This document shows positions 10,812 through 20,903 of a stretch of DNA of 48,140 nt, piece after piece. Source of the stretch: Burkholderiales bacterium (GTDB lineage: Bacteria; Pseudomonadota; Gammaproteobacteria; Burkholderiales; JAHFRG01); contig DASZZH010000019.1 of NCBI GenBank assembly GCA_035543335.1, positions 1 to 48,140 of the forward strand, written 5' to 3'. The notes beneath the pieces were generated by a model that worked only from the letters and a program-made list of their open reading frames with translations, was not told the origin of the DNA and made no database searches. How positions within the stretch are numbered: position 1 is the stretch's first letter; each line of letters starts with the position of its first letter. Position numbers and translations under genes: made by a program.

Positions 10812-12266
10812 ATGAAGCAAAGTTACAAGAGATTTTTCGCGCAGATGGCGCCGCTTGCGCTGTTGACTGCCTGCACTGTTGGTCCGGATTATGTCCGGCC
10901 GATGGTAGAGGAGCCGACTGCCTTCAAGGAGATGGACAGTTGGAAGACTGCCCAGCCAAGGGACCAGGAGATCAAGGGAAAGTGGTGGGAGTCTTTCAAT
11001 GATGCGCCGCTCAACTCGCTGGAGGATCAGGTCAACATCTCAAATCAAAACCTGGCCCAATCGGAAGCCCAGTTTCGTCAGGCGCGGGCACTCGTCCAGT
11101 CCGCTCGGGCGGGTTATTTTCCGACCCTCTCCGCCGACGCCTCGGATATGCGTTCCCACCAGTCCTCGGGACTCAGAACCCGGCCTTCGGTTTCTACCGT
11201 CCCGATTACAACCTACTCGCTGTCGCTCAATGCCGCCTGGGAGTTGGACGTGTGGGGCAGGGTGCGACGGACAGTCGAAGCGAACCAGGCAAGCGCCCAA
11301 GCGAGCGCCGCGGACCTCGAAGCCGCGCGCCTCTCCGTTCAAGCCGAACTGGCGCAGAATTACTTCCAGCTCCGCGCCGTGGATGCGCAGAAGCAGCTGC
11401 TTGACGACACCGTCGCCGCTTATGAGAAGTCGCTGCGGCTCACCCAGAACCAGTATGCCGCCGGTGTTGTCGCCAAAGCGGACATGGTGCAGGCGCAAAC
11501 CCAGCTCAAAACCACGCAAGCCCAAGCGGTCGATGTGGGCGTACAGCGTGCGCAGTTGGAACATGCCATTGCGCTGCTGGTCGGAAAACCCGCGTCCACT
11601 TTTTCCATTCCAGTTGCGCCTCTCGCCGTAGCGCCGCCACCGATCCCCATCGGACTGCCCTCGGAATTGCTTGAGCGCCGGCCCGATATCGCGGCGGCGG
11701 AGCGGCGGGTGGCGGCCGCAAACGCCCAGATCGGGGTGGCCAAGGCGGCGTACTTCCCGGCGATCACTCTTTCCGCGTCAAGCGGCTTCGAGAGTTCCAG
11801 TTTCGCTAGGTGGTTCACATTGCCCAGCCGCTTTTGGTCGGTCGGGCCGGCGATCGCGGAAACCCTGTTTGACGCTGGCTTGAGACGCGCGCAGTCCGAC
11901 CAGGCCATCGCGGCCTACGATGCGAACGTGGCTGCTTATCGCCAAACCGTGCTGACCGGGTTTCAGGAGGTGGAAGACAACTTGGCGGCAGCGCGCATTC
12001 TCGAGCAGGAAGCCCAAGTGCAGGATGAAGCGGTGCAGTCCGCCCGAGAATCCGTAGCCTTGACCACCAATCAGTACAAGGCGGGAACCGTCAGCTATCT
12101 GAATGTCGTCACGGTACAGGCCACGGCGCTGAGCAACGAGCGGACTGCGGTGGACATCCTCAACCGCAGACTGACTGCCAGCGTGCTCTTGATCAAAGCG
12201 CTGGGTGGTGATTGGAATATATCGGGTTTGCCAGCGAGCGCGGATCTGGCGATTAGTTCGAAGTGA
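10812..12266 (+). CDS. Outer-membrane efflux lipoprotein, NodT/OprM family
   Basis: A 484-residue outer-membrane channel (TolC superfamily) completing the tripartite pump. The N-terminus is a lipoprotein signal with lipobox LLTAC and Cys21 as lipid anchor, followed by VGPDYVRP, the usual NodT-family start of the mature protein. Two outer-membrane-efflux repeats follow, each with long alpha-helical stretches (AELAQNYFQLRAVDAQ; GTVSYLNVVTVQATALSNER) and the GLPSELLERRPDIAAAERR motif between them. ATG 10812 is chosen because TGGAGG (10801-10806) is well placed. The alternative GTG at 10800 would precede that Shine-Dalgarno. It is the last gene of the spy-mdtABC operon. E. coli MdtABC uses the unlinked TolC, so a dedicated channel is a common difference in betaproteobacteria. 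Confidence 0.93.
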   Translation: MKQSYKRFFAQMAPLALLTACTVGPDYVRPMVEEPTAFKEMDSWKTAQPRDQEIKGKWWESFNDAPLNSLEDQVNISNQNLAQSEAQFRQARALVQSARAGYFPTLSADASDMRSHQSSGLRTRPSVSTVPITTYSLSLNAAWELDVWGRVRRTVEANQASAQASAADLEAARLSVQAELAQNYFQLRAVDAQKQLLDDTVAAYEKSLRLTQNQYAAGVVAKADMVQAQTQLKTTQAQAVDVGVQRAQLEHAIALLVGKPASTFSIPVAPLAVAPPPIPIGLPSELLERRPDIAAAERRVAAANAQIGVAKAAYFPAITLSASSGFESSSFARWFTLPSRFWSVGPAIAETLFDAGLRRAQSDQAIAAYDANVAAYRQTVLTGFQEVEDNLAAARILEQEAQVQDEAVQSARESVALTTNQYKAGTVSYLNVVTVQATALSNERTAVDILNRRLTASVLLIKALGGDWNISGLPASADLAISSK

Positions 12267-12341
12267 CCGGCTCCATAAAAAGAATAGGTATGCGTGGGCC
12301 CGTGTTACTTGGCGAGGCCGCATTAGGTCCGCATACTTGGA

Positions 12342-15017
12342 TTATTTTAGAGCTCTGTTTTCTTTCAGTATCGTCTCGATTTTGTCAAACGGCACCGGTC
12401 GGCTGAACAAGAAGCCTTGCATCTCGTCGCACTTTAACAGCCCGAGAAACTTGGATTGTTCTTCCGAGTCCACGCCCTCGGCGATCACCTTGAGATTCAG
12501 TGAATGCGCGAGGGAAATTATCGTTGATACGATGGTCATGCTGTCCGGATCCTGCACCATGTTGACGATGAACGCGCGGTCGATCTTCAAGGCGTTGACC
12601 GGAAGCTTCGCCAGGTAGCCCAGCGACGAATAGCCGGTTCCGAAATCGTCAATCGCAATGCCGACCCCCATTTCCCTCAGCGCCTTAAGCTTGCGAATAT
12701 TGTCCTCGATGTTTTGCATAATCAGGCTTTCGGTGATTTCCAGGTCGAGATTTTGCGCGTCGACCGCCTGCTCCGCAACGGCCCGCCTTATTGTGTCGAC
12801 AAAGTCTTTTCGCCTCAGCTGAATCGGCGACACGTTTACCGCAATGCGCGTATTCAGACCTTTGGCGCTCCACCGCCGGTGATCAGCCGAAGCCTGGCTG
12901 ATTGCCCAGTAGCCGGCATCGAGTATCATTCCGGTTTCTTCAAGCAGGGGGATAAATTTCATCGGCGGCACCAGCCCCGTTTCCGGGTCCTGCCAGCGGA
13001 TCAAAGCTTCAAGCCCGCTCACCTGCCGGCTGGCGAGATCGACTTTCGGCTGGTAGTGCAGCACGAACTGCTGCTTTTCCAAAGCCACACGCAACTTGTT
13101 CTCGAGAGCCAATTTTTCGGTGACGCGGGCGTTCATCTCCGGAGCATAAAAAAGATATCGCTCGCCCGAAGTTTTGGTCCGGTTCAACGCGGCTTCCGCG
13201 TTCCTGAACAGCGTTTCGGCGTCGTCCCCGTCATGCGGGGACAATGCCACACCCACTTTCACGGCGATGCGGAGCTCCTGGCCGCTCACTTTGAAAGGCT
13301 GATTCAGCGGCAGGAAAATTTTCTGCTCAATGACATCAGCGATTTCCGCATCTTTGCGCACGTTGGTTATCGTGGCCGCAAACCAGTCTGCCGCAATACG
13401 TCCCACGCTGGCGGCGCTTCCTAATGAATCAGTCAGCCGCTCCCCCACCTGCTTGAGCAACGCATCCCCGCCGTGCCGGGACAGGCTCTCGTTAATTTCC
13501 CGGAAGCGCTCAATGTCCACGAAAGCCACTGCCGCGCGAGTTCCTTCGATGCGCGCTGCCTGGAGGTTTTGATTGAGCCGGTCGTAACAGAGCGCACGAT
13601 TGGGAAGACCGGTTACCGTGTCATAGTAAGCGAGGTATTTGAGCTTTTCTTCTTTTTCGATGTACTGTAGAGCGAACGATATATCGCCCGCCAGCTCCGT
13701 CAGCAACTCCATCTCGTCTTTGTCGAAGAAATCCGGTTCCGCGGCGTAGAGGCCCATCACCCCTATCGCCTCGTCTCCCACCACAAGTGGCAGGCCTACC
13801 AACGACTGGTAGCCGCGTTCCAGCGCGTCTTTCTGCCAAGGGGCAAGCTGGGTGTCTTGGGCAATATTGTTGCAAACCACCGACCTCTTAAGGCGCAACG
13901 CTTGGCCGCCCGCACTGTAGCTGCCGGGTTCGTCTTCCAGTGTCGTAACACGGATCTTCTTTAGGTAGCCGTCTTCGTGGCCGGCCCAAGCCAAAGGCAC
14001 GACGAGGTTCGCGCCGGGCGGCAGCACCCCGATCCAGGCCATCCGGAACTTGCCATGCTCCACGGCGATGCGGCAGGCTTCTTCGAACAGCTGCTGCCGG
14101 TCGCGAATACGGACAATGGCGGAGTTGATCCCGCTCAGGACGGAGTAGATCCGGTTGAGCCGTGCGATCTTTTGTTCCTGTTTTTTGCGCTCGGTAATGT
14201 CTATGCCTACTCCGGTGAGATAGGCCGTGTTGTCTATCTTGATGCGCGAAGCGGTGAGATAAAAAGGCGTCTTTTTTCCACTCTTGGATAACAGGCGTAC
14301 TTCCACAGCGGACTCGCCTTTGGCAAGGGCTTCCTGCATTTTTTCCTCGCTGAGGGCCTTATCTTCCTCGGCGACAAAATCGGATGGATTGGCTTGAGCG
14401 ATCTCCGCGCCGGTGTACCCGGACATTTCCTGAAAATGCCGGTTCCAGCGCAGTATTTTTCCCCGCTCGTCAATAAGGTAGTAGATTCCAGGCAGGCTGT
14501 TGATCAACGACTCGGAAAAATTCTTTTCCTGCAACAGATTCAGCTCCGCCCGCTTGCGGGCTGCACGCTGCCCCTCTTCCCGCAGCGCCTGTTGCACGGA
14601 AGGCGCCAATCTCCGCAAATTGGTCTTTAACACGTAATTCTTGGCGCCGGACTTCAGTGCCTCGATCAGTTTTTCTTCCCCGATCGTGCCGGAAACAAAA
14701 ATGAAAGGTATGTCCGGTCGTTTTTCCTTTACTGCCGCGAGTGCCGCCAAGCCGTCGAAACCCGGCATGCTGAAATCGGAAAGAATAATATTAGGCGCAA
14801 ATTGGTCGAGCTCCCTGCGGAGGCCCTGCTCATTGTCGACCAGCCGCGTGCTGCAGCGGATTCCCCCGCGGTGCAATTCCCGCACCATGAGCTCCGCGTC
14901 TGCCGGGTTGTCCTCGACTATTAGTATTTTCAGTTCCGGTTCCACGCGACCTCTATTCGTCACCGGCAATCCCGCTTGGTGCTCTATGCGGGGGAGTGGG
15001 ACCAGGCAGCGCGGCAT
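12342..15017 (-). CDS. REC-PAS-GAF-GGDEF-EAL protein, probable c-di-GMP phosphodiesterase
   Basis: A multidomain signalling protein, 891 residues from the ATG at 15017. Receiver domain about 29-145 (Asp81 in LSDFSMPG, Lys131 in YVLKTN), PAS about 168-280 (ending in the DITERKKQ linker), GAF about 300-455, GGDEF about 465-625 and EAL about 640-885. The GGDEF signature is AADWF at 542-546, so cyclase activity is unlikely. The EAL domain looks complete: GLEAL (Glu670), VNVS (Asn728), LEITES, IDDFGTGYSS (Asp790/791), KIDRAF (Lys811) and IAEGVD (Glu847). It should hydrolyse cyclic di-GMP, gated by phosphorylation and by small-ligand or redox sensing. The receiver begins near residue 25, so GTG starts at 14963 or 14945 are also possible. 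It stands alone and converges on the efflux operon. Confidence 0.9.
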   Translation of the reverse strand: MPRCLVPLPRIEHQAGLPVTNRGRVEPELKILIVEDNPADAELMVRELHRGGIRCSTRLVDNEQGLRRELDQFAPNIILSDFSMPGFDGLAALAAVKEKRPDIPFIFVSGTIGEEKLIEALKSGAKNYVLKTNLRRLAPSVQQALREEGQRAARKRAELNLLQEKNFSESLINSLPGIYYLIDERGKILRWNRHFQEMSGYTGAEIAQANPSDFVAEEDKALSEEKMQEALAKGESAVEVRLLSKSGKKTPFYLTASRIKIDNTAYLTGVGIDITERKKQEQKIARLNRIYSVLSGINSAIVRIRDRQQLFEEACRIAVEHGKFRMAWIGVLPPGANLVVPLAWAGHEDGYLKKIRVTTLEDEPGSYSAGGQALRLKRSVVCNNIAQDTQLAPWQKDALERGYQSLVGLPLVVGDEAIGVMGLYAAEPDFFDKDEMELLTELAGDISFALQYIEKEEKLKYLAYYDTVTGLPNRALCYDRLNQNLQAARIEGTRAAVAFVDIERFREINESLSRHGGDALLKQVGERLTDSLGSAASVGRIAADWFAATITNVRKDAEIADVIEQKIFLPLNQPFKVSGQELRIAVKVGVALSPHDGDDAETLFRNAEAALNRTKTSGERYLFYAPEMNARVTEKLALENKLRVALEKQQFVLHYQPKVDLASRQVSGLEALIRWQDPETGLVPPMKFIPLLEETGMILDAGYWAISQASADHRRWSAKGLNTRIAVNVSPIQLRRKDFVDTIRRAVAEQAVDAQNLDLEITESLIMQNIEDNIRKLKALREMGVGIAIDDFGTGYSSLGYLAKLPVNALKIDRAFIVNMVQDPDSMTIVSTIISLAHSLNLKVIAEGVDSEEQSKFLGLLKCDEMQGFLFSRPVPFDKIETILKENRALK

Positions 15018-15512
15018 TTCCCGGGCTGTCGGTCGTATGCTGTAGATCGGGCATCTGCATGAAGAGTTAAATGACTACGCACTCCGCTAATGAAAACGAC
15101 CGTAATAATAACTGACCTCTCGCCAGAAAACAGCGCTTCCGTTACTTAGAACATGCCAAAAAAGCGATTAATCGTCACGGTTTTAAGCAAAATCTAACAA
15201 AATGATAGATTTTGCCCTTTACCTGGGCAGAATTTTCATGTTTTATATATTTTTACATATAGACGAAAATAGTGTGCCCGGCAAGTTGGCAGTTCGAGAC
15301 AGGTGTCCGGCCATCTCCTACAATAGGTTTCAGTTATTCGAAAGAGAGCAATGCAAGAAAAGGAAAGCGCAACACGAACAACCTGGAAGCACTCAAGCAG
15401 TTTGCTGCTTGTGGAGAGCACAGTTAAGAAAACACATTGCGCCTTTCTTGTAGACGCTTTTGATGCTCTTCAAAAAATCGACTGAACTGACAAGCCAAGA
15501 GGACGCAACCCC
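15018..15512. other. AT-rich intergenic region without a gene
   Basis: A divergent gap of about 495 bases between the EAL protein and the quinone oxidoreductase. The part around 15,170-15,260 is markedly AT-rich. A short hairpin, CAAGCAG-TTTG-CTGCTTG (15394-15411), is not followed by a T-run. Small open frames here have no recognisable product, coding pattern or ribosome site. It presumably holds the promoters of both neighbours. Confidence 0.6.
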
Positions 15513-16484
15513 ATGCCCTATGCAATCCGCATCCACGAAACTGGCGGGCCCGAAAAAATGCGCTGGGAAGAAGTCGGGGTTGAAACACCCGGTCCCGGGC
15601 AAGTGCTGGTGCGCAACACCGCAATCGGGCTTAATTTTATCGACACCTACCACCGCAGCGGACTGTATCCCGTGGCGCTCCCCGCCACGCTGGGCATGGA
15701 AGGCGCGGGGATCATTGAAGCGGTGGGACCGAAAGTAAGCGGGTTTAAAATCGGCGAGCGCGTCGCTTATGCGCAACCGATCGGCGCTTACGCGGAGCTT
15801 TTGCTGCGCCCGGCCGACCGGCTGGTCAAAATTCCCGCCGGTATTGACGACAAGATCACTGCGGCCATGATGCTCAAGGGCATGACGGCGCAGTATCTGC
15901 TGCGGCGCACTTATAAGGTCAAAGCGGGCGATACGATTTTGGTGCACGCGGCCGCCGGCGGCGTGGGCCAGATTCTCTGCCAATGGGCGAAATACTTGGG
16001 CGCGGCCGTGATCGGCACCGTCGGCAGCGACGAAAAGGAGAAGCTCGCGAAAAAAGCTGGCTGCAGGCATGTTATCGTCACTGCAAGGGAAAAATTTCCG
16101 GAACGGGTCAAGGAAATCACCAAGGGCGCCGGCGTGCCGGTGGTCTACGACGGCATCGGCAGGGACACCTTTATGGGTTCGCTCGACTGCCTTGCGCCCT
16201 TGGGCATGATGGTGAGCTACGGCAGCGCTTCGGGCGCGGTGCCGCCGTTCGAGCTTGCCGTCCTTTCCCAGAAAGGCTCGCTGTTTCTGACGCGCCCGAC
16301 CTTAATGACCTACACTGCGAAGCGCGAGGATCTGCTCAAGAGCGCAAGCGAACTTTTTTCGGTGGTGAAAAAAGGCGCGGTCAAGATCACCGTCAATCAG
16401 ACCTATCCTTTGCAAGAAGCAGCGCAGGCGCACCGCGATTTGGAGTCGCGCAAAACCACCGGCTCCACGCTCTTGTTGCCTTAA
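15513..16484 (+). CDS. qor: NADPH:quinone oxidoreductase, zinc-independent MDR family
   Basis: A 323-residue cytoplasmic enzyme. The N-terminal catalytic GroES-like domain reads MPYAIRIHETGGPEKM and GLNFIDTYHRSGLYP. A Rossmann domain follows with the nucleotide-binding motif HAAAGGVGQ near residue 147 and a short C-terminal return. No zinc-ligand cysteines are seen, as expected for the Qor branch, which reduces quinones with NADPH. Length and motifs match E. coli QorA. Start ATG 15513 has AAGAGGA at 15497-15503. It stands alone, with 72 bases to the downstream histidine kinase. The quinone substrate is assumed from family membership. Confidence 0.9.
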   Translation: MPYAIRIHETGGPEKMRWEEVGVETPGPGQVLVRNTAIGLNFIDTYHRSGLYPVALPATLGMEGAGIIEAVGPKVSGFKIGERVAYAQPIGAYAELLLRPADRLVKIPAGIDDKITAAMMLKGMTAQYLLRRTYKVKAGDTILVHAAAGGVGQILCQWAKYLGAAVIGTVGSDEKEKLAKKAGCRHVIVTAREKFPERVKEITKGAGVPVVYDGIGRDTFMGSLDCLAPLGMMVSYGSASGAVPPFELAVLSQKGSLFLTRPTLMTYTAKREDLLKSASELFSVVKKGAVKITVNQTYPLQEAAQAHRDLESRKTTGSTLLLP

Positions 16485-16556
16485 GAAACGGTTATTCGCT
16501 AAATTGTTTTCGTACACAGATAGCGTCAAATTGGGTTTCACTAGGGGAGGCTAAGC

Positions 16557-18287
16557 ATGGGGGAGGCGATTGCAAGGATTGTTGCGTTCTTTCTTCGCGC
16601 GCGCGCCCGAAACACACAGCTCGCTCTTGGTATATTTGTCTTTTCCGGAATCGTCCTGTTGCTCGTACAGAGTTACCTGGCAATCGATCGGGATCTTACC
16701 GAAAGCACCTTGGCTAGGCGTCAATCCGTGTCCTATCTTGCTGCAACAATGTTGTCGGAAAAGTTTGACCGTTTAACAGACGTCGGGCGTTCGTTTGCAA
16801 CTCGCGTTCAATTTCGCCAGCTGATCGGCGACGGGAAATGGAATCAAGCGAGCGAAATTCTCAGGAGTGTACCGCAAGACTTCCCGTTCATCGAACGCCT
16901 CTTTCTGACAGATCCCTCCGGATTAATGATGGCGGATATACCTGAACTGCCCGGAGTCAGAGGCAAAGATTTTTCCGACCGCGACTGGTATAAGGGCGTG
17001 AGCCATGGATGGGAACCGTATGTCTCCAATGTCTATACCCGATATGCACAACCGCAGTTTAATGTTGTTGCAACTGCCGTTCCAATCAAAGGCAATAAAC
17101 AAGAAGTGCTAGGCATTTTAGTGTTACAGGTAAGATCGGATACGCTTCTCGAATGGATTAGGAGCATTGACATTGGTCCGGGTGGGCTAGTGTATGTCGT
17201 AGATAGGAAAGGGACACTTGCCTCACATCCAATACTTCCCGTGCAAGGCAAACTCGTGGATTTTTCCACAGTGCCGTCTGTCCAGAGGACGCTGCGGGGT
17301 GAGAGGGGCATTGATATTTTGTTTAATCCAATAGACAACGAGGAACGTGTTGTCGCTTATGAGCCGATAACCAAGTATGGCTGGGGGGTCGTCGTTGGGC
17401 AACCCAAAACCGAAGCGTTTGCGGCGAAAGATGATCTTTTAAGGCGCGTCCTCATCGCATACGCATTGATTGCGGTCCTGTTTATTATCTTGGTGTATCT
17501 AATCTCTCGCATTTACCTCCACCATAAGCAGAGGGAAGCGGACCGCAAGGCCAAAGCCGAGCTCGAACAGCGTGTCGTCGAACGCACTGCCCAGCTCGAA
17601 GCCGCCAACGAGGAGCTCGAAAGTTTCAGCCATTCCGTATCCCATGATCTGCGCGCGCCGCTGCGCCATATTGACGGTTTTGTGGATATGTTGCGAGAGG
17701 AGTGCGGTTCGGCTTTGAGTGATGTTAGTCAGCGCTATCTTGGGATCATTTCCGACGCGGCGAAACAGATGGGCAAGCTGATTGACGATTTACTGTCTTT
17801 TTCTCGAACGGGCCGTGCCGAGATGCGACAGACGGTGGTCGGCATGGATGATTTGGTGAATGAAGTAGTGCGAGAAATGGGGGGCGACACGCGGGGCAGA
17901 AATATCGAATGGGAAGTTCATTCCTTGCCCAAAGTCTACGGGGATCGCGCCATGCTCAAACAAGTCTGGGTGAATTTACTCTCCAATGCGGTTAAATATA
18001 CCCGGCGGCGCGAACAGGCGAAGATCAAAGTCGGGTGCAGCGAGAAAAATGGTGAATTTGAATTCTGCGTGCAAGACAACGGCGCGGGGTTTGATATGGA
18101 ATACGCCGCTAAACTCTTTGGGGTGTTTCAGCGGTTGCACCGGGCCGATGAGTTTGAGGGAACAGGTGTCGGCTTGGCCAACGTGCAGCGGATCATTCAT
18201 CGCCATGGCGGACGGACTCGGGCCGAAGGCAAGGTTGATGAGGGCGCGACTTTTTGTTTCACTCTTCCTAATTCTCATAAGGAATAG
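16557..18287 (+). CDS. Cache-domain sensor histidine kinase
   Basis: A 576-residue membrane kinase. TM1 about 21-41, a periplasmic double-Cache-like sensor about 42-290 (DRDWYKGV and a closing [10 protein letters not shown] are typical), TM2 about 297-318, a short coiled coil, then His[23 protein letters not shown] with phospho-acceptor His363. The ATPase domain has LLSNAVKY (Asn477), DNGAGFD (about 507) and GTGVGL (about 535). The HisKA/ATPase type is the bacteriophytochrome-like class that usually pairs with single-domain Rcp1-like regulators, and such a gene follows after 3 bases. Cache sensors bind small extracellular ligands; the ligand here is unknown. The start at 16557 has an excellent AGGGGAGG site (16543-16550). 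Confidence 0.92.
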   Translation: MGEAIARIVAFFLRARARNTQLALGIFVFSGIVLLLVQSYLAIDRDLTESTLARRQSVSYLAATMLSEKFDRLTDVGRSFATRVQFRQLIGDGKWNQASEILRSVPQDFPFIERLFLTDPSGLMMADIPELPGVRGKDFSDRDWYKGVSHGWEPYVSNVYTRYAQPQFNVVATAVPIKGNKQEVLGILVLQVRSDTLLEWIRSIDIGPGGLVYVVDRKGTLASHPILPVQGKLVDFSTVPSVQRTLRGERGIDILFNPIDNEERVVAYEPITKYGWGVVVGQPKTEAFAAKDDLLRRVLIAYALIAVLFIILVYLISRIYLHHKQREADRKAKAELEQRVVERTAQLEAANEELESFSHSVSHDLRAPLRHIDGFVDMLREECGSALSDVSQRYLGIISDAAKQMGKLIDDLLSFSRTGRAEMRQTVVGMDDLVNEVVREMGGDTRGRNIEWEVHSLPKVYGDRAMLKQVWVNLLSNAVKYTRRREQAKIKVGCSEKNGEFEFCVQDNGAGFDMEYAAKLFGVFQRLHRADEFEGTGVGLANVQRIIHRHGGRTRAEGKVDEGATFCFTLPNSHKE

Positions 18288-18290
18288 TCC

Positions 18291-18728
18291 ATGACAAAGC
18301 TAAAACCAATTCTGCTGGTTGAAGACAATCCGAACGACGTCGAACTGACCTTGGCGGCTTTAAAGAAATTCAAAGTGGCCAACGAAATTGTGATCACGCG
18401 CCACGGCGGCGAGGCGCTGGATTATCTTTATCGGCGGGGGCAATTCCAATCCCGCGATGACATTTATCCCCTGGTGGTGTTTCTTGATTTGAAAATGCCC
18501 AAGGTGGATGGGCTGGAAGTGCTGAGACAAATGAAAAACGACAGCGCACTCAAGGTCATCCCGGTCGTCATGTTGACCTCATCGCGCGAGGAGGCGGACC
18601 TGGTGGAAAGTTATCGATTGGGGGTTAATGCTTACGTTGTTAAACCGGTCAACTTTCAACAATTCGTAGAAGGCATCGGACAAACGGGAATATTTTGGGC
18701 TTTCCTCAATGAGCCGTTCCCGAAATAG
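18291..18728 (+). CDS. Single-domain response regulator, Rcp1-like
   Basis: A 145-residue stand-alone receiver. Acidic residues EDN (11-13), phospho-acceptor Asp66 in VFLDLKMPKVDG, the Thr/Ser in VVMLTSS and Lys118 in YVVKPVNF are all present. The loop before beta-3 (YRRGQFQSRDDIYP) is the longer form characteristic of Rcp1-type partners of phytochrome-like kinases. It has no output domain, so it likely acts by protein contact or in a phosphorelay. It begins 3 bases after the kinase stop and is surely co-transcribed with it. The following 198 bases to the convergent permease gene contain a small stem CAAACAT/ATGTTTG (18807-18825) without a T-tract, and no gene. Confidence 0.92.
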   Translation: MTKLKPILLVEDNPNDVELTLAALKKFKVANEIVITRHGGEALDYLYRRGQFQSRDDIYPLVVFLDLKMPKVDGLEVLRQMKNDSALKVIPVVMLTSSREEADLVESYRLGVNAYVVKPVNFQQFVEGIGQTGIFWAFLNEPFPK

Positions 18729-18926
18729 GTTTGGAGTAGGATACTGTGACGCAATTATTCTGTTTGACCCCGGCTTTACTTTGCGTGACATTGGAATTCG
18801 ATTTGGCAAACATCACAAATGTTTGGCTTAAAGTGATGCTATAAAGCCTCTCACATTTTTAAGAAAAAGCCACGTCGCTTAAAAAAGGCTTCACGCCGCC
18901 GCGGCACCCTCGTTCCCGGCGCCCCT

Positions 18927-20900
18927 TCACGATACTTTCATCGGCAGAATCACCATCTGCATGCCTCTTAAGTGCAAGCGTCTTTGCATGATGAGCGCAG
19001 TCTGGTTGTGCAGCCAGCGCGTGAGGAAATTGTCGTGCTGGAAAATCAGCTTGCTGGCGAAGAACACGCAGTTGGGAAATTGCTGCGCCACTTTTTCGGT
19101 GAGCTGGGTGAGGTCATCGACCGGGTCGCAGCCGAAAACTTGGTAGGCGGCGGCGGCGAGCCCATGACTGTGGCAGAAGCCGGTGTAGTATTTGAGCGAG
19201 TTGCTGATTTTTTGTTGCAATGCGGCCATCGTCTCTTTTGCGTCGTAGCTTTGCGCATCGACTTCGCCCGCGGCAAGGAAAACGAAATTCTTGAAATGGT
19301 TGGGGAACAGCCGCTGCACCCACAACAAAGTATGCATGCCCACGCCCAGATTTTTGCCCACCAGAAACACTGCGGTAGGCTGTGACGGGTCGAGCACGGG
19401 CGGCGTGATCTTCTTCTCGTCCCAGTTGGGTTGGGCCACGAACAACTCATCGATTTTGCGCAATTGGCCGCGCACCTCGTCGTAGTGGCTGCGAATCAGC
19501 AAGCACACCCCGATGACCATGCCGGTAATCAACAGTGTCACCCAGCCGCCTTCGCTGAATTTTTCGACCACAATCACCAGCAGGATGCCGCTGGTGATTG
19601 CAAGGCCGGCTATCGAGAGCAGTAACCTGCGGCGCCAATGCTCGAGCGACTCGCGGTTGCGCCACCAGTGCACGCACAAACCCATTATCGACATCGAAAA
19701 GGTCAAAAATACATTGATGCTGTACAACACCACGAGAAGGTCGACACTGCCGCCGGTCCAAATGAGGATAGCCAGCGCCGCGACGCCCATCAGGAAAATC
19801 CCGTTCTGCGTCACCAGGCGGCTCGAGAGCTGGCGGAACTGGCGCGGCACCCAGGAATCTGCGGCCATGTAGGCCATCACCGAAGGTCCGCCGAGAAAAC
19901 CGGTGTTGGCGGCGACGAGCAGCAATCCCGCTTCCAGCGCCAATACCACCGCCAGAGCCAAGCCGTTAATCCATTCGCTTCCCCCGCCGAGGCTCGAAAT
20001 GATGCCCTGGAAGACCACTGCGTTAAGCGTTTGGCCTTCCACTGGTTTGGCCTCCCACAGCAGGTAAAGCAGAATGATGCCGCCCGCAGTAAACGCCAGC
20101 GACAACGCCATGTAAAACATGGTGAGCTTGCCGGTACGTACCCGCGGCTCGGCCAGCCGGTTGATGTTGTTGGACACCGCCTCGATGCCGGTGTAGGTGC
20201 CGCCGCCCAGCGAATAGGCGCGCAAAAACAGCGATGCGACAAACAACCAGCCGGTTTCGCGGGCCAGGCTTGTCGTTTCGTTCAAGGTGTCGGGTATCAG
20301 ACGGGGGAGACTGTCGGCATGCGCCTGCACGCCGTAGACGATAAGCAAAACATGGGTTATGACGAAACCAAGAAAAATCGGCAGCAAGACCTGAACAGAC
20401 TCCTTCATGCCGCGCAGATTAAGCCCCATCAACATCAAGATCAGGATAATTTCAGCGAACAACTTAAACGGTTGAGCACCCACTGGCAGCAGGCTAAACA
20501 ACGCATCTACGCCACTCGCCACCGAAATCGCGATAGTCAGCACATAGTCAACGATCAACGCGGAACCCGAGACCAGCCCGGCGTGCGGGCCGAGCAGTTG
20601 TGTGGCTACCTTGTAACCGCCGCCGCCGGAGGGGAAAAGTTCGATGACCTGGTTGTAGGCGATCGCAATGACAAAAACCGTGAGCGCGGTCGCCACCGCC
20701 ATGTAAAGACCGAGATGAGTATGCGTGCCGAGCGCGCGAAACGCTTCTTCGGGACCGTAAGCAGATGAAGACAGGCCGTCCGCGCCAAGCCCCACCCACG
20801 CCAGGAACGCGATCAGAACAATATGCTGGCGGGTTTCCGGTTTAAGCGGGTCGAGCGGGGCACCGATTATAAACTTACGGAGTTTTTCGAAATCAGGCAT
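18927..20900 (-). CDS. APC-superfamily permease, KimA-like (probable potassium importer)
   Basis: A 657-residue membrane protein with about 12 transmembrane helices followed by a cytosolic tail of about 160 residues. The start region (GLGADGLSSSAYGPEEAFRALG) and the SGGGGYKVATQLLGP loop are typical of the KimA/YdaO branch of the APC superfamily, which imports potassium with protons. The soluble C-terminus (TAVFLVGKNLGVGMHTLLWV onwards) resembles the tail of that branch. The substrate is inferred from family likeness and could be an amino acid. In Gram-positives KimA binds c-di-AMP; nothing here shows that. It sits 3 bases after a TPR gene, forming a two-gene minus-strand operon. Confidence 0.82.
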   Translation of the reverse strand: MPDFEKLRKFIIGAPLDPLKPETRQHIVLIAFLAWVGLGADGLSSSAYGPEEAFRALGTHTHLGLYMAVATALTVFVIAIAYNQVIELFPSGGGGYKVATQLLGPHAGLVSGSALIVDYVLTIAISVASGVDALFSLLPVGAQPFKLFAEIILILMLMGLNLRGMKESVQVLLPIFLGFVITHVLLIVYGVQAHADSLPRLIPDTLNETTSLARETGWLFVASLFLRAYSLGGGTYTGIEAVSNNINRLAEPRVRTGKLTMFYMALSLAFTAGGIILLYLLWEAKPVEGQTLNAVVFQGIISSLGGGSEWINGLALAVVLALEAGLLLVAANTGFLGGPSVMAYMAADSWVPRQFRQLSSRLVTQNGIFLMGVAALAILIWTGGSVDLLVVLYSINVFLTFSMSIMGLCVHWWRNRESLEHWRRRLLLSIAGLAITSGILLVIVVEKFSEGGWVTLLITGMVIGVCLLIRSHYDEVRGQLRKIDELFVAQPNWDEKKITPPVLDPSQPTAVFLVGKNLGVGMHTLLWVQRLFPNHFKNFVFLAAGEVDAQSYDAKETMAALQQKISNSLKYYTGFCHSHGLAAAAYQVFGCDPVDDLTQLTEKVAQQFPNCVFFASKLIFQHDNFLTRWLHNQTALIMQRRLHLRGMQMVILPMKVS

Positions 20901-20903
20901 GCG

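Noticed and set aside
12270..12345. Possible terminator between the efflux operon and the EAL gene
   Set aside because: GTATGCG and CGCATAC can pair, but the loop is over 30 bases and no T-run follows at the right place.
15202..15453. 83-codon plus-strand frame before the quinone oxidoreductase
   Set aside because: AT-rich, no ribosome site, no recognisable motif; probably chance.
18807..18825. CAAACAT/ATGTTTG hairpin as terminator of the kinase-regulator pair
   Set aside because: Only 7 bp, AT-rich and without a following T-tract.
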